NCBI GenBank assembly: GCA_021827985.1
Contig: JAKATL010000001.1
Coordinates: 1 to 45,107, forward strand
Direction: 5' to 3'
DNA from: a bacterium
GTDB lineage: Bacteria > Chloroflexota > Dormibacteria > Aeolococcales > Bog-877
DNA length: 45,107 nt
The notes under the pieces were generated by a model that saw only the letters and a program-made list of their open reading frames with translations, made no database searches and was not told where the DNA came from. The position numbers were made by a program, and so were the translations under genes. Below are positions 24,531 through 33,500 of the stretch, one piece after another (position 1 is the first letter of the stretch; the number at the start of each line of letters is the position of its first letter).

Positions 24531-25317
24531 GGAAGACCTGGGGTGACCCAAGGCGCTGGGCTAGGTACAGCTGGGACTCCCAGGTCACGCGGTAGCTCCC
24601 CCGGGCGGAGTTGATCTCCTCCTCGATGGCAGCCAGCAATTGGCGTCGGCGGGAAGCAGGCAGCCGTCGGTGGTCGGATTGGGTCGCCATGAGCTCGGCG
24701 TAGGCGCGGGCGCTGTAGCGGACCTCAAACGCGAAGCACTCCAATCGGGGCTGCTGGAAGAGCCCCGAGGCGGCGATCTCCTCCCTGCGGTCCAGGTCCA
24801 ATTCCCCGGGAGGGAGCCCGGCCAGCTCCGGGGCCAGACTGGAGTAGATGCCGTCCAACCCGGCGCGCACCTCAGCGTCGCCCCCGGTGGCTCGGTTCCA
24901 GATCAGGGCGAGCCAGCCACCCGCGGCCAGAACCCCGGCGGCCTTGCGATTCCGGACCTCCGGGTCCACCCAGTGCCAAGCCTGAGCCGAGACCACCGCG
25001 GCGAAGCCCAGAGGGTCCGGCACCCAGTCCTCGAAGGAGGAGGTCACAACCCGGAGCCGTCCGGTCGGGCCCAGTCCCACTTGGGCCACCGCCGCCGTCT
25101 CTGGGCTGGGCTCAAGGCCGGTCACCAGGAGACCCCGCCGGATGAGCTCCTGGGTGGCGATCCCAGTGCCGGTACCAACCTCGAGCACGGCATCGCCGTC
25201 GCCAAGCCCGGCGACCTGCACAAGCTGGTTGAAGAGCGCCATGGGGTAGCGCGGGCGCCGCCGGTGGTACAGGTCGGCCGCCTCGCCGAACAGCTGGAAC
25301 GCCTCCCGCCTAGCCAA
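24526..25317 (-). CDS. Class I SAM-dependent methyltransferase
   Basis: The protein has the class I Rossmann methyltransferase layout. FGEAADLYHRRRPRYP near the N-terminus is typical of small-molecule methyltransferases. SAM motif I is VLEVGTGTGIATQEL, a second acidic strand follows (VTGLEPS), and AAVVSAQAWHWVDPE matches the motif IV region. I chose the TTG at 25317 because GGGAGGA (25324-25330) lies six bases upstream; a GTG at 25386 would add 23 residues with no ribosome-binding site. The resulting length is 263 aa. The substrate is not predictable. It lies upstream of polA on the same strand and diverges from the bifunctional-nuclease gene. Confidence 0.82.
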   Translation of the reverse strand: MARREAFQLFGEAADLYHRRRPRYPMALFNQLVQVAGLGDGDAVLEVGTGTGIATQELIRRGLLVTGLEPSPETAAVAQVGLGPTGRLRVVTSSFEDWVPDPLGFAAVVSAQAWHWVDPEVRNRKAAGVLAAGGWLALIWNRATGGDAEVRAGLDGIYSSLAPELAGLPPGELDLDRREEIAASGLFQQPRLECFAFEVRYSARAYAELMATQSDHRRLPASRRRQLLAAIEEEINSARGSYRVTWESQLYLAQRLGSPQVFP

Positions 25318-25373
25318 CCCGAATCCTCCCGGCGACTCTCTCTGTCGCCACCGGCCCCAGCTGGCGCCGGGGC

Positions 25374-25380
25374 TATCATG
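25374..25380. promoter_or_regulatory. Overlapping divergent -10 boxes (TATCAT / CATGAT)
   Basis: On the plus strand TATCAT (25374-25379) matches five of six -10 bases and would give the downstream gene at 25454 a leader of roughly 68 bases. The same bases read CATGAT (25375-25380) on the minus strand, facing the methyltransferase. Both genes have Shine-Dalgarno sites, so these would be leadered transcripts. No -35 is recognisable for either. Confidence 0.35.
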
Positions 25381-25453
25381 GGCCACGAAGGCGGCCCTGG
25401 TCCGGGACCCAGCCCACGGGCAACGGTCCCGGCTACCTCAGCGGCGAGGAACC

Positions 25454-25945
25454 ATGGATCTGATCGAGATGGCGGTGGACAGCATCCGGATCCACATGCC
25501 CAGCGGGCAGCATGTCGTGGTCCTCAAGGAGAAGGACGCCGAGCGGTTCCTCCCCATCTGGGTGGGCAGCGCCGAGGCCAACTCCATCGCCCTCAAGATG
25601 TCCGGGATCGACCCGGAGCGGCCGGTGACCCACGACCTGATGGCCAACATGCTAGAGGCCCTCGGCGTGACCATCACCCGCGTGGTGGTGTCGGAGCTCC
25701 GCAACGACACCTTTCACGCCCGGATCCTGGGCCGGGTGGGAGGTCGAGATCTGGAGCTCGACTCCCGGTCGAGCGACGCCATCGCCCTGGCCCTCAGGGT
25801 AAACTCGCCGATCTACGTTTCAAGTGAGGTGATGGACCAGGCCGCGGTCATCCCCCGAGGCGAGGACGAGGAGTCCAAGCTGGAGGTCTTCCAACAGATG
25901 GTCAACGAGATGAACCTCCCCGACCTGGACGATCGGGAAAGCTGA
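25454..25945 (+). CDS. Bifunctional nuclease (BFN/DUF151) family protein
   Basis: The protein belongs to the BFN/DUF151 family; plant members have dual DNase and RNase activity, and the bacterial role is poorly defined. The domain fills about residues 1-135, with VVLKEKDAERFLPIWVGSAEA, RPVTHDLMANMLEALG and SRSSDAIALALR as typical conserved blocks. The C-terminal ~30 residues are acidic. The length of 163 aa is usual. The ATG has GAGG four bases upstream. It lies just before a tRNA-Leu gene on the same strand. Confidence 0.88.
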   Translation: MDLIEMAVDSIRIHMPSGQHVVVLKEKDAERFLPIWVGSAEANSIALKMSGIDPERPVTHDLMANMLEALGVTITRVVVSELRNDTFHARILGRVGGRDLELDSRSSDAIALALRVNSPIYVSSEVMDQAAVIPRGEDEESKLEVFQQMVNEMNLPDLDDRES

Positions 25946-25965
25946 TCACCGGCCGCCAACCCCGG

Positions 25966-26051
25966 GCCAGCATGGCGGAATGGCAGACGCGGCGGTCTCA
26001 AAAACCGTTGAGCGCAAGCTCGTGTGGGTTCGACTCCCACTGCTGGCACCA
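25966..26051 (+). tRNA. tRNA-Leu (anticodon CAA)
   Basis: An 86-base tRNA with encoded CCA. The acceptor arm GCCAGCA (25966-25972) pairs with TGCTGGC (26041-26047), followed by A and CCA. The anticodon stem GCGGT/ACCGT encloses the loop CTCAAAA with CAA at 25999-26001, which reads UUG. A long variable arm (GAGCGCAAGCTC) marks it as class II. The T arm is TGGGT TCGACTC CCAC. It begins 20 bases after the upstream stop. Confidence 0.96.
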
Positions 26052-26172
26052 CCAGAGCCGCCGCGGACAGACGTCGTGGCTGCCGGAGATACCTTCCGCT
26101 CGGCTGGCTCGCGGACGCCGGGTTCCAGTGAGTGGGACCAGGGGGTCGGAGCTTCGGTAAAGGAAGTGGCCT

Positions 26173-26261
26173 CAGGATGCCGGCGCAAGTGAGAATCCTG
26201 GAGCCGACCCGTTGTCGATCGGAATCAGCGCCCTCTCAGTGATTTCGGCTCCTCTTTGTTG
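26173..26261 (+). other. Candidate structured RNA or terminator downstream of tRNA-Leu
   Basis: The 395-base gap between tRNA-Leu and the YbaK-type gene has no convincing ORF. It contains CAGGAT/ATCCTG (26173-26178 with 26195-26200), then GGAGCCGA/TCGGCTCC (26200-26207 with 26245-26252). Nested inside the second pair is AATCA/TGATT (26223-26227 with 26240-26244), stacked directly on the 3' arm. A T-rich TCTTTGTTG follows at 26253-26261. This could end a tRNA read-through transcript or be a small RNA. I do not recognise an RNA family, and GC-rich DNA gives such pairings by chance. Confidence 0.3.
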
Positions 26262-26434
26262 ACCCGCGCATCATGCCAGCCAGGTGCCCACACAAATTGG
26301 GCGACCGGGAACAAGTTGGTAGGCCTCCGGAGCGGCAGCGGCCGCACGGAGATGTGATTCCGCCCGGCGCCGCTGGTGGGGTCCTGGAGGAGTGCTGGGG
26401 AGCTGGGGTGGCAGCGAGCGCCTGGTCGTGCACC

Positions 26435-26440
26435 TAAGCT
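26435..26440 (+). promoter_or_regulatory. -10 box (TAAGCT) before the ybaK-like gene, leaderless arrangement
   Basis: TAAGCT is followed by atcccc and the GTG start at 26447, the same six-base spacing as at uvrB, uvrA, yggT and gatC. There is no Shine-Dalgarno. No clear -35 is visible. Confidence 0.5.
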
Positions 26441-26446
26441 ATCCCC

Positions 26447-26917
26447 GTGGACTTCGACTCTCCCGCCTTGCAGAGCATGCAGGCCTCGGGTCTGGAGTTT
26501 CGGGTCGTTCAGACTGAGATTCCCACTGGGCCAGAGGAGAGCGCCCAACTTCAGGGGATCGAGCTGACTCAGCTCCTGCGGACCATCGTGGTGCGGCTCG
26601 GGGAGAACGACTACGTGTTCGTGCTGGTGCCGGGAGGGCGCCAGATTGACTGGCCGAAGCTCCGGGCCCTGTTGGGTACCAGGCGACTCTCGCTCCCGGA
26701 CAAGGATGAGGCCAAGCAGGTCACGGGGTACGACCGCGGAGCGATCACGCCATTTGGCGCGATGACGGCCTGGCCAGTTGTGGCAGACGCCGCCATCGCG
26801 GCTGCCGGCTTGGTAGCGATCGGCGCCGGGGCTAGGGGTGCCAACTTCCACGTTGACGCCGGAGCACTGCTCAAGACCCTGGACGCCAGGGTGGCGGATG
26901 TGACCAAGCCGAGCTGA
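26447..26917 (+). CDS. YbaK/aminoacyl-tRNA editing-domain protein
   Basis: The protein is a stand-alone YbaK/ProX-type domain. Such proteins hydrolyse mischarged tRNAs, for example Cys-tRNA(Pro). The diagnostic block is KQVTGYDRGAITPFG in the middle of the protein, followed by AGLVAIGAGARGANFHVD, the usual end of the fold. The length of 156 aa is typical. The GTG start is supported by the upstream TAAGCT box at leaderless spacing. It is a single-gene unit between tRNA-Leu and the PASTA-lipoprotein locus. Which aminoacyl-tRNA it edits cannot be read from the sequence. Confidence 0.85.
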   Translation: MDFDSPALQSMQASGLEFRVVQTEIPTGPEESAQLQGIELTQLLRTIVVRLGENDYVFVLVPGGRQIDWPKLRALLGTRRLSLPDKDEAKQVTGYDRGAITPFGAMTAWPVVADAAIAAAGLVAIGAGARGANFHVDAGALLKTLDARVADVTKPS

Positions 26918-27369
26918 TCCGCCGCTTTAGGGGCAGATCAGTGGCCAGGCTCACCGTCCCCCTGCACCCGCCCGCGTGACTGACGGCCCCGAGCCCCTTC
27001 TGCGGTTCGGGCCCCCGACGCACGGTGAAAAACGGTTCCTCGCCCGGGCAGGAGAAGAAGGGATGGTGGGCCAGGGTGCCAAACACTCCCTGACCGGGAA
27101 GACACACTGACCCCTGGGTACACCTTCTGGAGCGGTAGTGGGCACGGCGGTTGTCGAGTGCCTGACCCGACAGTTGACCGGTCGCGGATCGCCGGGAGCT
27201 AACGTCAGGGGCAGACTTGGCCGCGCCTTCCAAGAACAGGCTCGGCCGAGGGTTGCCGCCCGTTCCACCGCCCAAAAAGTCGGTGACGTGTGCACCCCAC
27301 GCCTCCCCCCGCGGACCTCCCCGACCAGTCAACCTCTTTCGATCCCGTCCCGGCTGCTACAGCTAATCG
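26918..27369. other. 452-base non-coding gap between convergent genes
   Basis: No ORF here shows family motifs or coding-type composition, and it is less GC-biased than its surroundings. CTGATC/GATCAG (26914-26919 with 26936-26941) flanks the ybaK-like stop. A stronger hairpin pairs GGCCC(C)GA (26985-26992) with TCGGGCC (27007-27013), with one bulged base, and could end transcription from the left. I see nothing else. Confidence 0.5.
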
Positions 27370-28137
27370 CTACCCAATCGGAGAAATGACCAGTTGAACC
27401 AATCGGCCGGGCCGCATGGCTGTTCCCGGGCTTGGTACCTGGCCCGTGACCGTCGTGGGGATCATGGAAGCACCGCCGGTAGCCACAGTCGACGACAGCC
27501 CAGCGCGGGTCAAGATCTGCTCGGCCTGCGCCACTGTCAGGCCGACAACATCGGGGACGGTACCTTGTTTCTCGATTCGGAGCCCTTCCAATGTAGAATG
27601 CCGCACTTGGCCCAAGGCCTCGAGCGAAGCCGGGGCCCCGCTGACCTGGCTCGCTTCTGCGGACTCGCCTGGCCGCGACGTGATCGGCAGGGCGACGAGT
27701 AGGTAGCGCCCACGACACGTCGACCCGTGGCCTGGCACGCACAGAGGATTGCGAAAGTAGCCGCTGAGCACCGCGACATAGACTGACTTGAAGAAGCTGG
27801 AGCCGCTCAGCAGATCATCTCCCGCCATCGGCGCGGCGGCCTGCAGGTCCCCGATGGTGGTAACCGTCCAACTGACGTGGTAGCTCCGATAGGCGTTGCC
27901 GTCAGTTGCCAGCACCTGGAGCACGCCGTCACGCAGGCTCACGGGGAGACTCGCCGAGGATGCTCCGCAGCCAGACACCACGAGGGCGATCCCCGCAAGC
28001 ACCGCGCCGAAGATGGCTGTTGCCGCAGAACAGCTGCCCGTCAACCGCCCGAGGACTCTAGGCTTCGGCGGCGTCTCGGCCACCCCTGCGGGGACTCCTA
28101 GAACCGAGGCTGCACGAGGCGCTGCCCCAGTACCCAT
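27370..28137 (-). CDS. Predicted lipoprotein with a C-terminal PASTA domain
   Basis: The 255-aa protein has a short N-terminal region, a hydrophobic segment at about 39-56 (GAVLAGIALVVSGC) ending in a lipobox with C57, a unique middle of about 130 residues, and a PASTA domain at 192-253 (VPDVVGLTVAQAEQIL, ending PSPGTAMRPGRLVQLVIS). PASTA domains bind peptidoglycan stem peptides or beta-lactams and are best known from Ser/Thr kinases and penicillin-binding proteins. Two Cys at 133 and 141 could pair. The 38-residue stretch before the hydrophobic segment is long for a lipoprotein signal, so a single-pass anchor is the alternative. I chose the ATG at 28137; no ribosome-binding site is visible. 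The middle region is not recognised. Confidence 0.65.
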   Translation of the reverse strand: MGTGAAPRAASVLGVPAGVAETPPKPRVLGRLTGSCSAATAIFGAVLAGIALVVSGCGASSASLPVSLRDGVLQVLATDGNAYRSYHVSWTVTTIGDLQAAAPMAGDDLLSGSSFFKSVYVAVLSGYFRNPLCVPGHGSTCRGRYLLVALPITSRPGESAEASQVSGAPASLEALGQVRHSTLEGLRIEKQGTVPDVVGLTVAQAEQILTRAGLSSTVATGGASMIPTTVTGQVPSPGTAMRPGRLVQLVISPIG

Positions 28138-28241
28138 GTTGGACTCGACGAAACGGGCACGGCCTCGCCGCTGTTGCCGGGGCAGGTGGTCGGCATCACG
28201 CTCGGGTCTTGGATCGGTCCACAGTTGGGCGGCGTCCCCGC

Positions 28242-28781
28242 CTAGGGGCGGCCGCGCCGCCACCGGGAAGCCCGCAGGCCGCGTTGAGATCCAGCTCGGC
28301 GGGGCTCCATGAGCAACACCTCCCCCCGGACCGCCTCCGCTTGAGACGCAGATTGCCAGCGGCCGAGCACTCCTCCGAACTCCACCGCCCCCCCCATCAA
28401 GCAGGACCCGCAAAGCGCTGTGCCCCAGTACTTCGCCACCAGCAGGACGACGAACGCGGAGACTACCCCGAGGCCAACTGCCAGCCAAAGCCTTCTCGGC
28501 GGCTTGCCATAGGCATCCCCAGCCGACGCCGACGCCCACGCGCTCCAATCGCGGCCGGCTCGCCGCTCCCCCAGCAGCGCGCCGACCCAAACGCTGCCAG
28601 CTTCGAACAGGAGGAGCAGCACCACTGCTGGGCCGGAGGAGCTGGCAACCAAGATCGCGGTGACCTCCAGGGTGAGGAGCGCGAGCACGACCGCCAGCTG
28701 CACCGAGTTGACTCGGTAGAAGTCACGCGCCCGGTACCGGGTCGGGCCGGGGCTAGGCAGCGCCGGAAGGCTACCTGTCAT
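28242..28781 (-). CDS. Hypothetical three-span membrane protein
   Basis: The 179-aa product has three hydrophobic segments at about 26-50, 53-75 and 100-122, then CGSC followed by a Gly-rich and basic tail. The ATG at 28781 follows AGGAGGGG closely. It lies 104 bases upstream of the PASTA lipoprotein on the same strand, so the two may form a small envelope operon. I recognise no family. The plus-strand frame over the same bases lacks any motif, and the coherent hydrophobic profile favours this strand. Confidence 0.5.
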   Translation of the reverse strand: MTGSLPALPSPGPTRYRARDFYRVNSVQLAVVLALLTLEVTAILVASSSGPAVVLLLLFEAGSVWVGALLGERRAGRDWSAWASASAGDAYGKPPRRLWLAVGLGVVSAFVVLLVAKYWGTALCGSCLMGGAVEFGGVLGRWQSASQAEAVRGEVLLMEPRRAGSQRGLRASRWRRGRP

Positions 28782-29107
28782 CCCCTCCTGCCCCAGCCAG
28801 TGCTCTGCGGCATCCGCACGCCGCGACATGGTATCGCGTCGATGGCCAAAGCGGCCCCACAGGACAGCGAGTTAGCCACGGCTCCCGCGGACCTGGGATG
28901 CCCATCAGTGGTCAGTAACCATCCAATGGACGCCCGCACGCCAAGCCGGGAGGGTCCCCTGGCGGCCCCCGCGCGCGACCACGTTGCCTCCATTGGTTCT
29001 CTAAGCACCCCGCGGCATGAGGTCCTGGGGCACGCCAACCAGAGCGCACTCGGGGCCACACTTGGGCCGTTCGCCACGGCCACCTGACGGGCCGACCATA
29101 TACTGCG
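28782..29107. other. 326-base divergent intergenic region
   Basis: This gap lies between the small membrane protein (minus) and YggT (plus). It holds the yggT -10 box at its right end. Short open frames on both strands lack motifs and I do not call them. No repeat or RNA was recognised. Confidence 0.5.
29099..29104 (+). promoter_or_regulatory. -10 box (TATACT) of yggT, leaderless arrangement
   Basis: TATACT is followed by gcgatg and then GTG at 29111, so the transcript would begin at the GTG and the ATG at 29108 would lie upstream of it. The preceding CCA makes CCATATACT, identical to the gap promoter. No -35 is recognisable. Confidence 0.55.
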
Positions 29108-29110
29108 ATG

Positions 29111-29680
29111 GTGAACTTGGCGGTGGTGCTGGTTGGCGATATCGCCACCCTGCTCAACGTGTACGCGCTTTGCATCTTCGTCTGGGCGCTCCTCTCGTTC
29201 TTCCCCGGGTCCCAGGGGAGCACCCTGGGCCGCCTTCTCGACAGTCTGGTGATGCCCGTCATCGCGCCCCTGAGGCGCCTACTTCCCCGCATCGGGGGGC
29301 TGGACTTCTCACCCCTCCTGGCCATCGTCCTGGTGTACGCCCTGGCCGGGGCGCTTCAGGGGGCGGCCAACTCAGGCTTCGTCAACGTGCCGGGCACGGT
29401 GATCTCCGTGGTGCTCGAGTTCCTCAGCGCCCTCTTGGTTGTGATCGTGCTCCTGCTGCTGATCCGGGTCCTCATCGGATTGCTCCATGTGGACCCCTGG
29501 CACCCCCTGGTCCATGCGGTGCGTCAGATAACTGATGCGTTCGTGGACCCGATCGCGCGCGTGAGCCGCACCCGGGGCGAGAGCGCCGCTGTTCTCGCCT
29601 TCGTGGTCTTCCTGGTGCTGTACGTGGGCCTCGTACAGATACTGTTCCCCATACTCCAGAACGGGGCCGGGCGGCTCTAG
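29111..29680 (+). CDS. YggT-family membrane protein
   Basis: YggT proteins are small integral membrane proteins with two repeats, each a hairpin of helices around a conserved loop; in Actinobacteria relatives lie in the division cluster, but the function is unsettled. Repeat one spans about 15-90 (YALCIFVWALLSFFPG, VMPVIAPLRRLLPRIGGLDFSP). Repeat two starts near 110 (LLLLIRVLIGLLHVDPWHPL, DAFVDPIARV). There are four main hydrophobic segments. I chose the GTG at 29111 from the spacing to the TATACT box; the ATG one codon earlier is the alternative. It stands apart from any division genes here. Confidence 0.88.
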   Translation: MNLAVVLVGDIATLLNVYALCIFVWALLSFFPGSQGSTLGRLLDSLVMPVIAPLRRLLPRIGGLDFSPLLAIVLVYALAGALQGAANSGFVNVPGTVISVVLEFLSALLVVIVLLLLIRVLIGLLHVDPWHPLVHAVRQITDAFVDPIARVSRTRGESAAVLAFVVFLVLYVGLVQILFPILQNGAGRL

Positions 29681-29731
29681 GTCCAAGCCCGACGGCCCGG
29701 CTGCGCGCACCTCCCCGGCGGCTCACCGGGG
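29664..29731. terminator. Two GC hairpins between convergent genes, likely bidirectional terminator
   Basis: The first pairs GGGCC-GGGC (29664-29672) with GCCC-gac-GGCCC (29687-29698), three bases bulged, and includes the yggT stop. The second is a perfect CCCCGG/CCGGGG (29713-29718 with 29726-29731) with a seven-base loop. They lie between yggT and the minus-strand membrane gene ending at 29811. Neither has a U-tract, as at the der end. Confidence 0.45.
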
Positions 29732-29810
29732 GCACGGTTCACTCTCCACCGGGTCGCACCTTTGCCTCGAAGTGGAGGCGCCCGGTTCCGGGTCGCTCCC
29801 CGCAGCGCCC

Positions 29811-30428
29811 TCAGCCGGGGGGCTCTGTGGTTCCGCGCCGCCAGCGCGCCATGGCCCGTGGCACCGCGCGGCCGGCGGCCGCGGCCGCCCCGGCGAGGTG
29901 CATGCCCAGGCCCGCCTCCTGAGGGCTGGGAGACACGGCACCGGAAGTGCCCGCCGGCTCCGGCTGGAGAAGCTGCCACGACCTGGCGAGCGCGGCTCCC
30001 AAGGCTCCGAAGACCACGTAGGCGAGGTCGTACACCAGGTCGGAGTTCGCGGGGTGCAGGACCAGCAGGAAGCCCACCACCAGTTCGCAAACGTAGAGCA
30101 GCAGGGAGCCGATGAATAGGCGCGTGGACGTGTCCCGCCTGGTGAGGCCACCATAGTGGGTCTTCAGCGTCGACCAGATCGCCCCCACCGCCAGGGCGGT
30201 CGCCGGGTAGCCCAGGTCGGTGCGGGGCAGGATCGCCCAGAGGGACAGCAAGAGGGCGTTGGTCAAGGCGGTGAAGGCGGCACCCTCCAGGGCCCGGTTG
30301 GCCCGCCGGGCGGTGTTCCCCAGGATCTGCTCGTAGCGCAGGCTGATGGCCACGAACAGCAGTCCGATGAGGCTGCCGGCCACGGCGGCGCAGGCGGTGA
30401 AGAAGCCGGTCAGCGCGGTGTAGGTCAC
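29811..30428 (-). CDS. Hypothetical multi-span membrane protein
   Basis: The 205-aa product has about four hydrophobic segments: residues 5-30, 50-65 (ALTNALLLSLWAI), 70-85 and 105-130 (FIGSLLLYVCELVVGFLLVL), with a fifth weaker one near 140-155. A Pro/Ala/Arg-rich cytoplasmic tail follows. I chose the GTG at 30428 because it places the first helix at the N-terminus; an upstream TTG at 30479 would add 17 basic residues. GAGACT lies six bases before the GTG, a weak match to the leaderless -10 pattern. It lies 96 bases downstream of dnaE on the same strand. The family is not recognised. Confidence 0.6.
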   Translation of the reverse strand: MTYTALTGFFTACAAVAGSLIGLLFVAISLRYEQILGNTARRANRALEGAAFTALTNALLLSLWAILPRTDLGYPATALAVGAIWSTLKTHYGGLTRRDTSTRLFIGSLLLYVCELVVGFLLVLHPANSDLVYDLAYVVFGALGAALARSWQLLQPEPAGTSGAVSPSPQEAGLGMHLAGAAAAAGRAVPRAMARWRRGTTEPPG

Positions 30429-30524
30429 CGGCGAAGTCTCTCGCCGGCGGGAAGGCGGGCGCCTTGAGGCGCTTCGCAACGACTTCAGACGGGCATAGTC
30501 GCCCGGCCGTACAGCCCTTGCAGT

Positions 30525-33500
30525 TCAGCTGGCCACGGTCCGCTCCGGGCCGCGGGGTCGGGGCGCCGGAGCCTCGGAGTGCCTGCGCTCCACCCGAAAG
30601 CAGCCGGGACCGAGAAGCGCCTCGATTCGCTCCTCGAGCTGCGGGGACGCCTCCACCCGGTGGCCGTCGCCCAGCTCCAGCTCGTGGACCTCGCCCCCGT
30701 CAAGGAGGTGCAGCACCACGGGGGTGGGGCCAGGGGTGCCGGCCAGCAGCTCGGCCAGCGCCGCCATCATGTCCTCCGTTGGCTCCCGAACGGTCAGGTG
30801 GAGGAGCGCGTCAGGGCGCCAGCCGGCCAGGGCAGGTGCGTCCACCGCCAGAACCGACTCGGCGATGAGCCGAGCGGCTTCGGAATCCTCCTCCGCCTCG
30901 TCCTCCCCGGGCTCGGAACGCTGGCTCGGCGGCCTGGCCGACGATCCCACCTCGACCCGGCCACGAACCACCACCACCGCGTCCGGATGGAGGACCGCCT
31001 CGGCGGCCGCGAAGACCTTGGGAAAGACGATCAGCTCACAGGTGCCGGTGAGGTCCTCGAGCACCCCGAAGGCCATGGGCTCTCCCTTTCGGCTCTGAAC
31101 TCGACGGCACTCCCGAAGGGCCCCTCCTACCTGGACCACCTTTCCCGGCAGGCGGGCGAGCTCGTCCAGATCAGCATCGGTGCAGTCGCGCAGCCTCTCT
31201 CCCAGCTGGGAGAGAGGGTGTCTACTAAGGTAGATCCCGAGCAGTTCCCTCTCCCACGCCAGCCGCTCTCGCTCCTCCTCCTGGGATAGCGGGCCCCGGG
31301 GGGGCCGCACCGCCTCGGCCGCCTCTGTGGCGCCGTCATCGAAGAGAGAGATCTGGCCCGCCTCCACATCGCGGGCTGACCGCTCCGCCTCCCGCATCGC
31401 CCCATCCAGCTCCAGCAGCAGCCAGCCTCGGTCCCCCAGGGCATCGCAGGCTCCCGCCCGGATGAGCGCCTCCAGGACCCGGCGGTTGAGGTCGCGACCT
31501 CGCACCCGGCGGCAGAGGTCCAGCAGGGAGCGGAAGGGGCCTCCCTCATCGCGCGCCGCGACCACCGCCCGGGCCGCCCCCTCCCCCACGTTCTTCACCT
31601 GCTGCAGGCCGTAGAGGATGACACCCGCATCCCGCCCCTCCCCCGCTCCCGATTGCTCCCCCCGCCAGATGCTGAAGGCTGGTTGGGAGCGGTTCACGTC
31701 CGGAGGCAGGACCTCTATCTGTCGCGCCCTCGCGTCCAGGATCACCCGCTTGACTCGATCGAGGTCCCCCGCCCGGCTGTTGAGCAAGGCGCACATGTAC
31801 TCCAGGGGGTGGTTGGCCTTGAAGTAGGCGGTCTGGAAGCCGATGAGCCCGTAGGCCACCGCGTGGGCCTTGTTGAAGCCGTAGCCAGCGAAGCGGTCGA
31901 TGTAGTCGAAGAGAGCCCCCGCCAGGGACTCCTCCACCCCGTTGGCCACCGCCCCAGCCACGAACCGGTCGCGCTGGGCCGCCATCTTGGCCTTGTCCTT
32001 CTTGCCCATGGCCGCCCGCAGCAAGTCGGCCTCCCCCAGGGAGAAACCCGCCACTGCCGAGGCGATCTGCATCACCTGGTCCTGGTAGAGGATCACCCCG
32101 TGGGTCTCGCGCAGGATGGGCTCCAGCGCGGGCAGCATGTAGGTGATCGGCTCGTCCCCGCGCCGCCGCCGCATGTACATGTCGATGACCCCGCCCTCGA
32201 TCGGCCCGGGCCGGTTGAGGGCATTCGCGGCCGCCAGGTCCTCGATGGAGCGGGGCCGCATCTCCATCAGCACTCGCCTGCCCCCCTCGCCCTCCAGCTG
32301 GAACACCCCGATGGTGTCTCCCCTGGTCAGGAGGTCGTAGGTGGGCGGGTCGTCCAGCGGCAGGGAGTCCAGATCGGGACGGGTCCCCGTGGACCGTTCC
32401 ACGTGATCCAGGGTCTCCTCCAGAACGGTGAGGTTCTCCAGTCCCAGGAAGTCCATCTTCAGCAGGCCCAGCTCCTGCACCCCGTTCATGTCGAACTGGG
32501 TCACCACCGACTCCCGGTTGGTGGTGCCCCGCTGCAGAGGCACGTAGTCCACCAGTGGCCCGGGCCCAATCACGACCCCGCCGGCGTGAGTGCCGGCGTT
32601 CCGGGCGATGCCCTCCAGCCTCCGCGCGGTGTCGATCAGTTTGGCCGCCCAGCCCTCTCCCTCATAGATCGCCCTCAGCTCCCTGGAATCCTCCAGTGCC
32701 GCCTCCAGGGTCATGCCCGAGCGGAGCGGAATCAGCTTGGCCAGCCGGTCGACATCCGGCAGAGGCACCCCCTGGACCCGGCCCACATCGCGGATGGCCG
32801 CCCGGGCCGCCATGGTCCCGAAGGTAATTATCTGAGCCACCCGATCCGATCCGTACTTCCGCGTGACGTAGTCGATGACCCGACCACGGCCGGTGACGTC
32901 GAAGTCGATGTCGATGTCGGGCATCGACACCCGCTCCAGGTTGAGGAACCGTTCAAAGGTGAGCCCGTAGCGGAGGGGGTCGAGGGAGGTGATCTCCAAG
33001 GAGTAGCTGACCAGGCTCCCCGCCGCCGACCCTCTTCCCGGGCCGATCTTCACCCCCTCCTCCCGGCCCGCCCGGGTGAAGTCCCAGACGATGAGGAAGT
33101 AGGCGGCGAAACCGGTCTTGGCGATCACCCCCAGCTCGTAGTCCAGCCGCTCCCGGTACTCAGCGGGAACTGGCTCTCCGACCCGGGCGGCCAGGCCCCG
33201 CTCGGCGACCTGGCGGAGAAAGGCGTCAGAGTCCAGCTCGGGCCCGGTGTCGTAGCGCGGGAGCAGCGGCTGGTGGAGCACCGGCTCAAAGGCGCAGCGC
33301 TCCGCCAGCCGGGCCGAGTTGGCCACCGCCTCCAGGCAGTCGGGAAACTTGGCCGCCATCTCCTCAGCGGAGGTGAGATAGAAGTGGGGACCCGCGAAGC
33401 GCAGCCGCTTGGGGTCCTCGACCCGGCTGCCGGTCTGGATGCAGAGCAAGACGTCGTGCGCCACCGCGTCATCCGGATGGACGTAGTGGCTGTCGTTGGT

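Noticed and set aside
26112..26142. A GGGTTC ... ACCA stretch resembling a tRNA 3' end, as a possible second tRNA or attachment-site repeat
   Set aside because: No matching acceptor or anticodon arms can be folded, and it does not duplicate the tRNA-Leu 3' end.
27138..27389. Short plus-strand frame in the gap left of the PASTA gene
   Set aside because: No ribosome-binding site, no motif, and it runs into the 3' end of the PASTA gene.
28209..29087. Plus-strand frame opposite the small membrane protein and the yggT upstream region
   Set aside because: Arg/Pro/His-rich with no domain or hydrophobic pattern, and it overlaps the more plausible minus-strand membrane gene.
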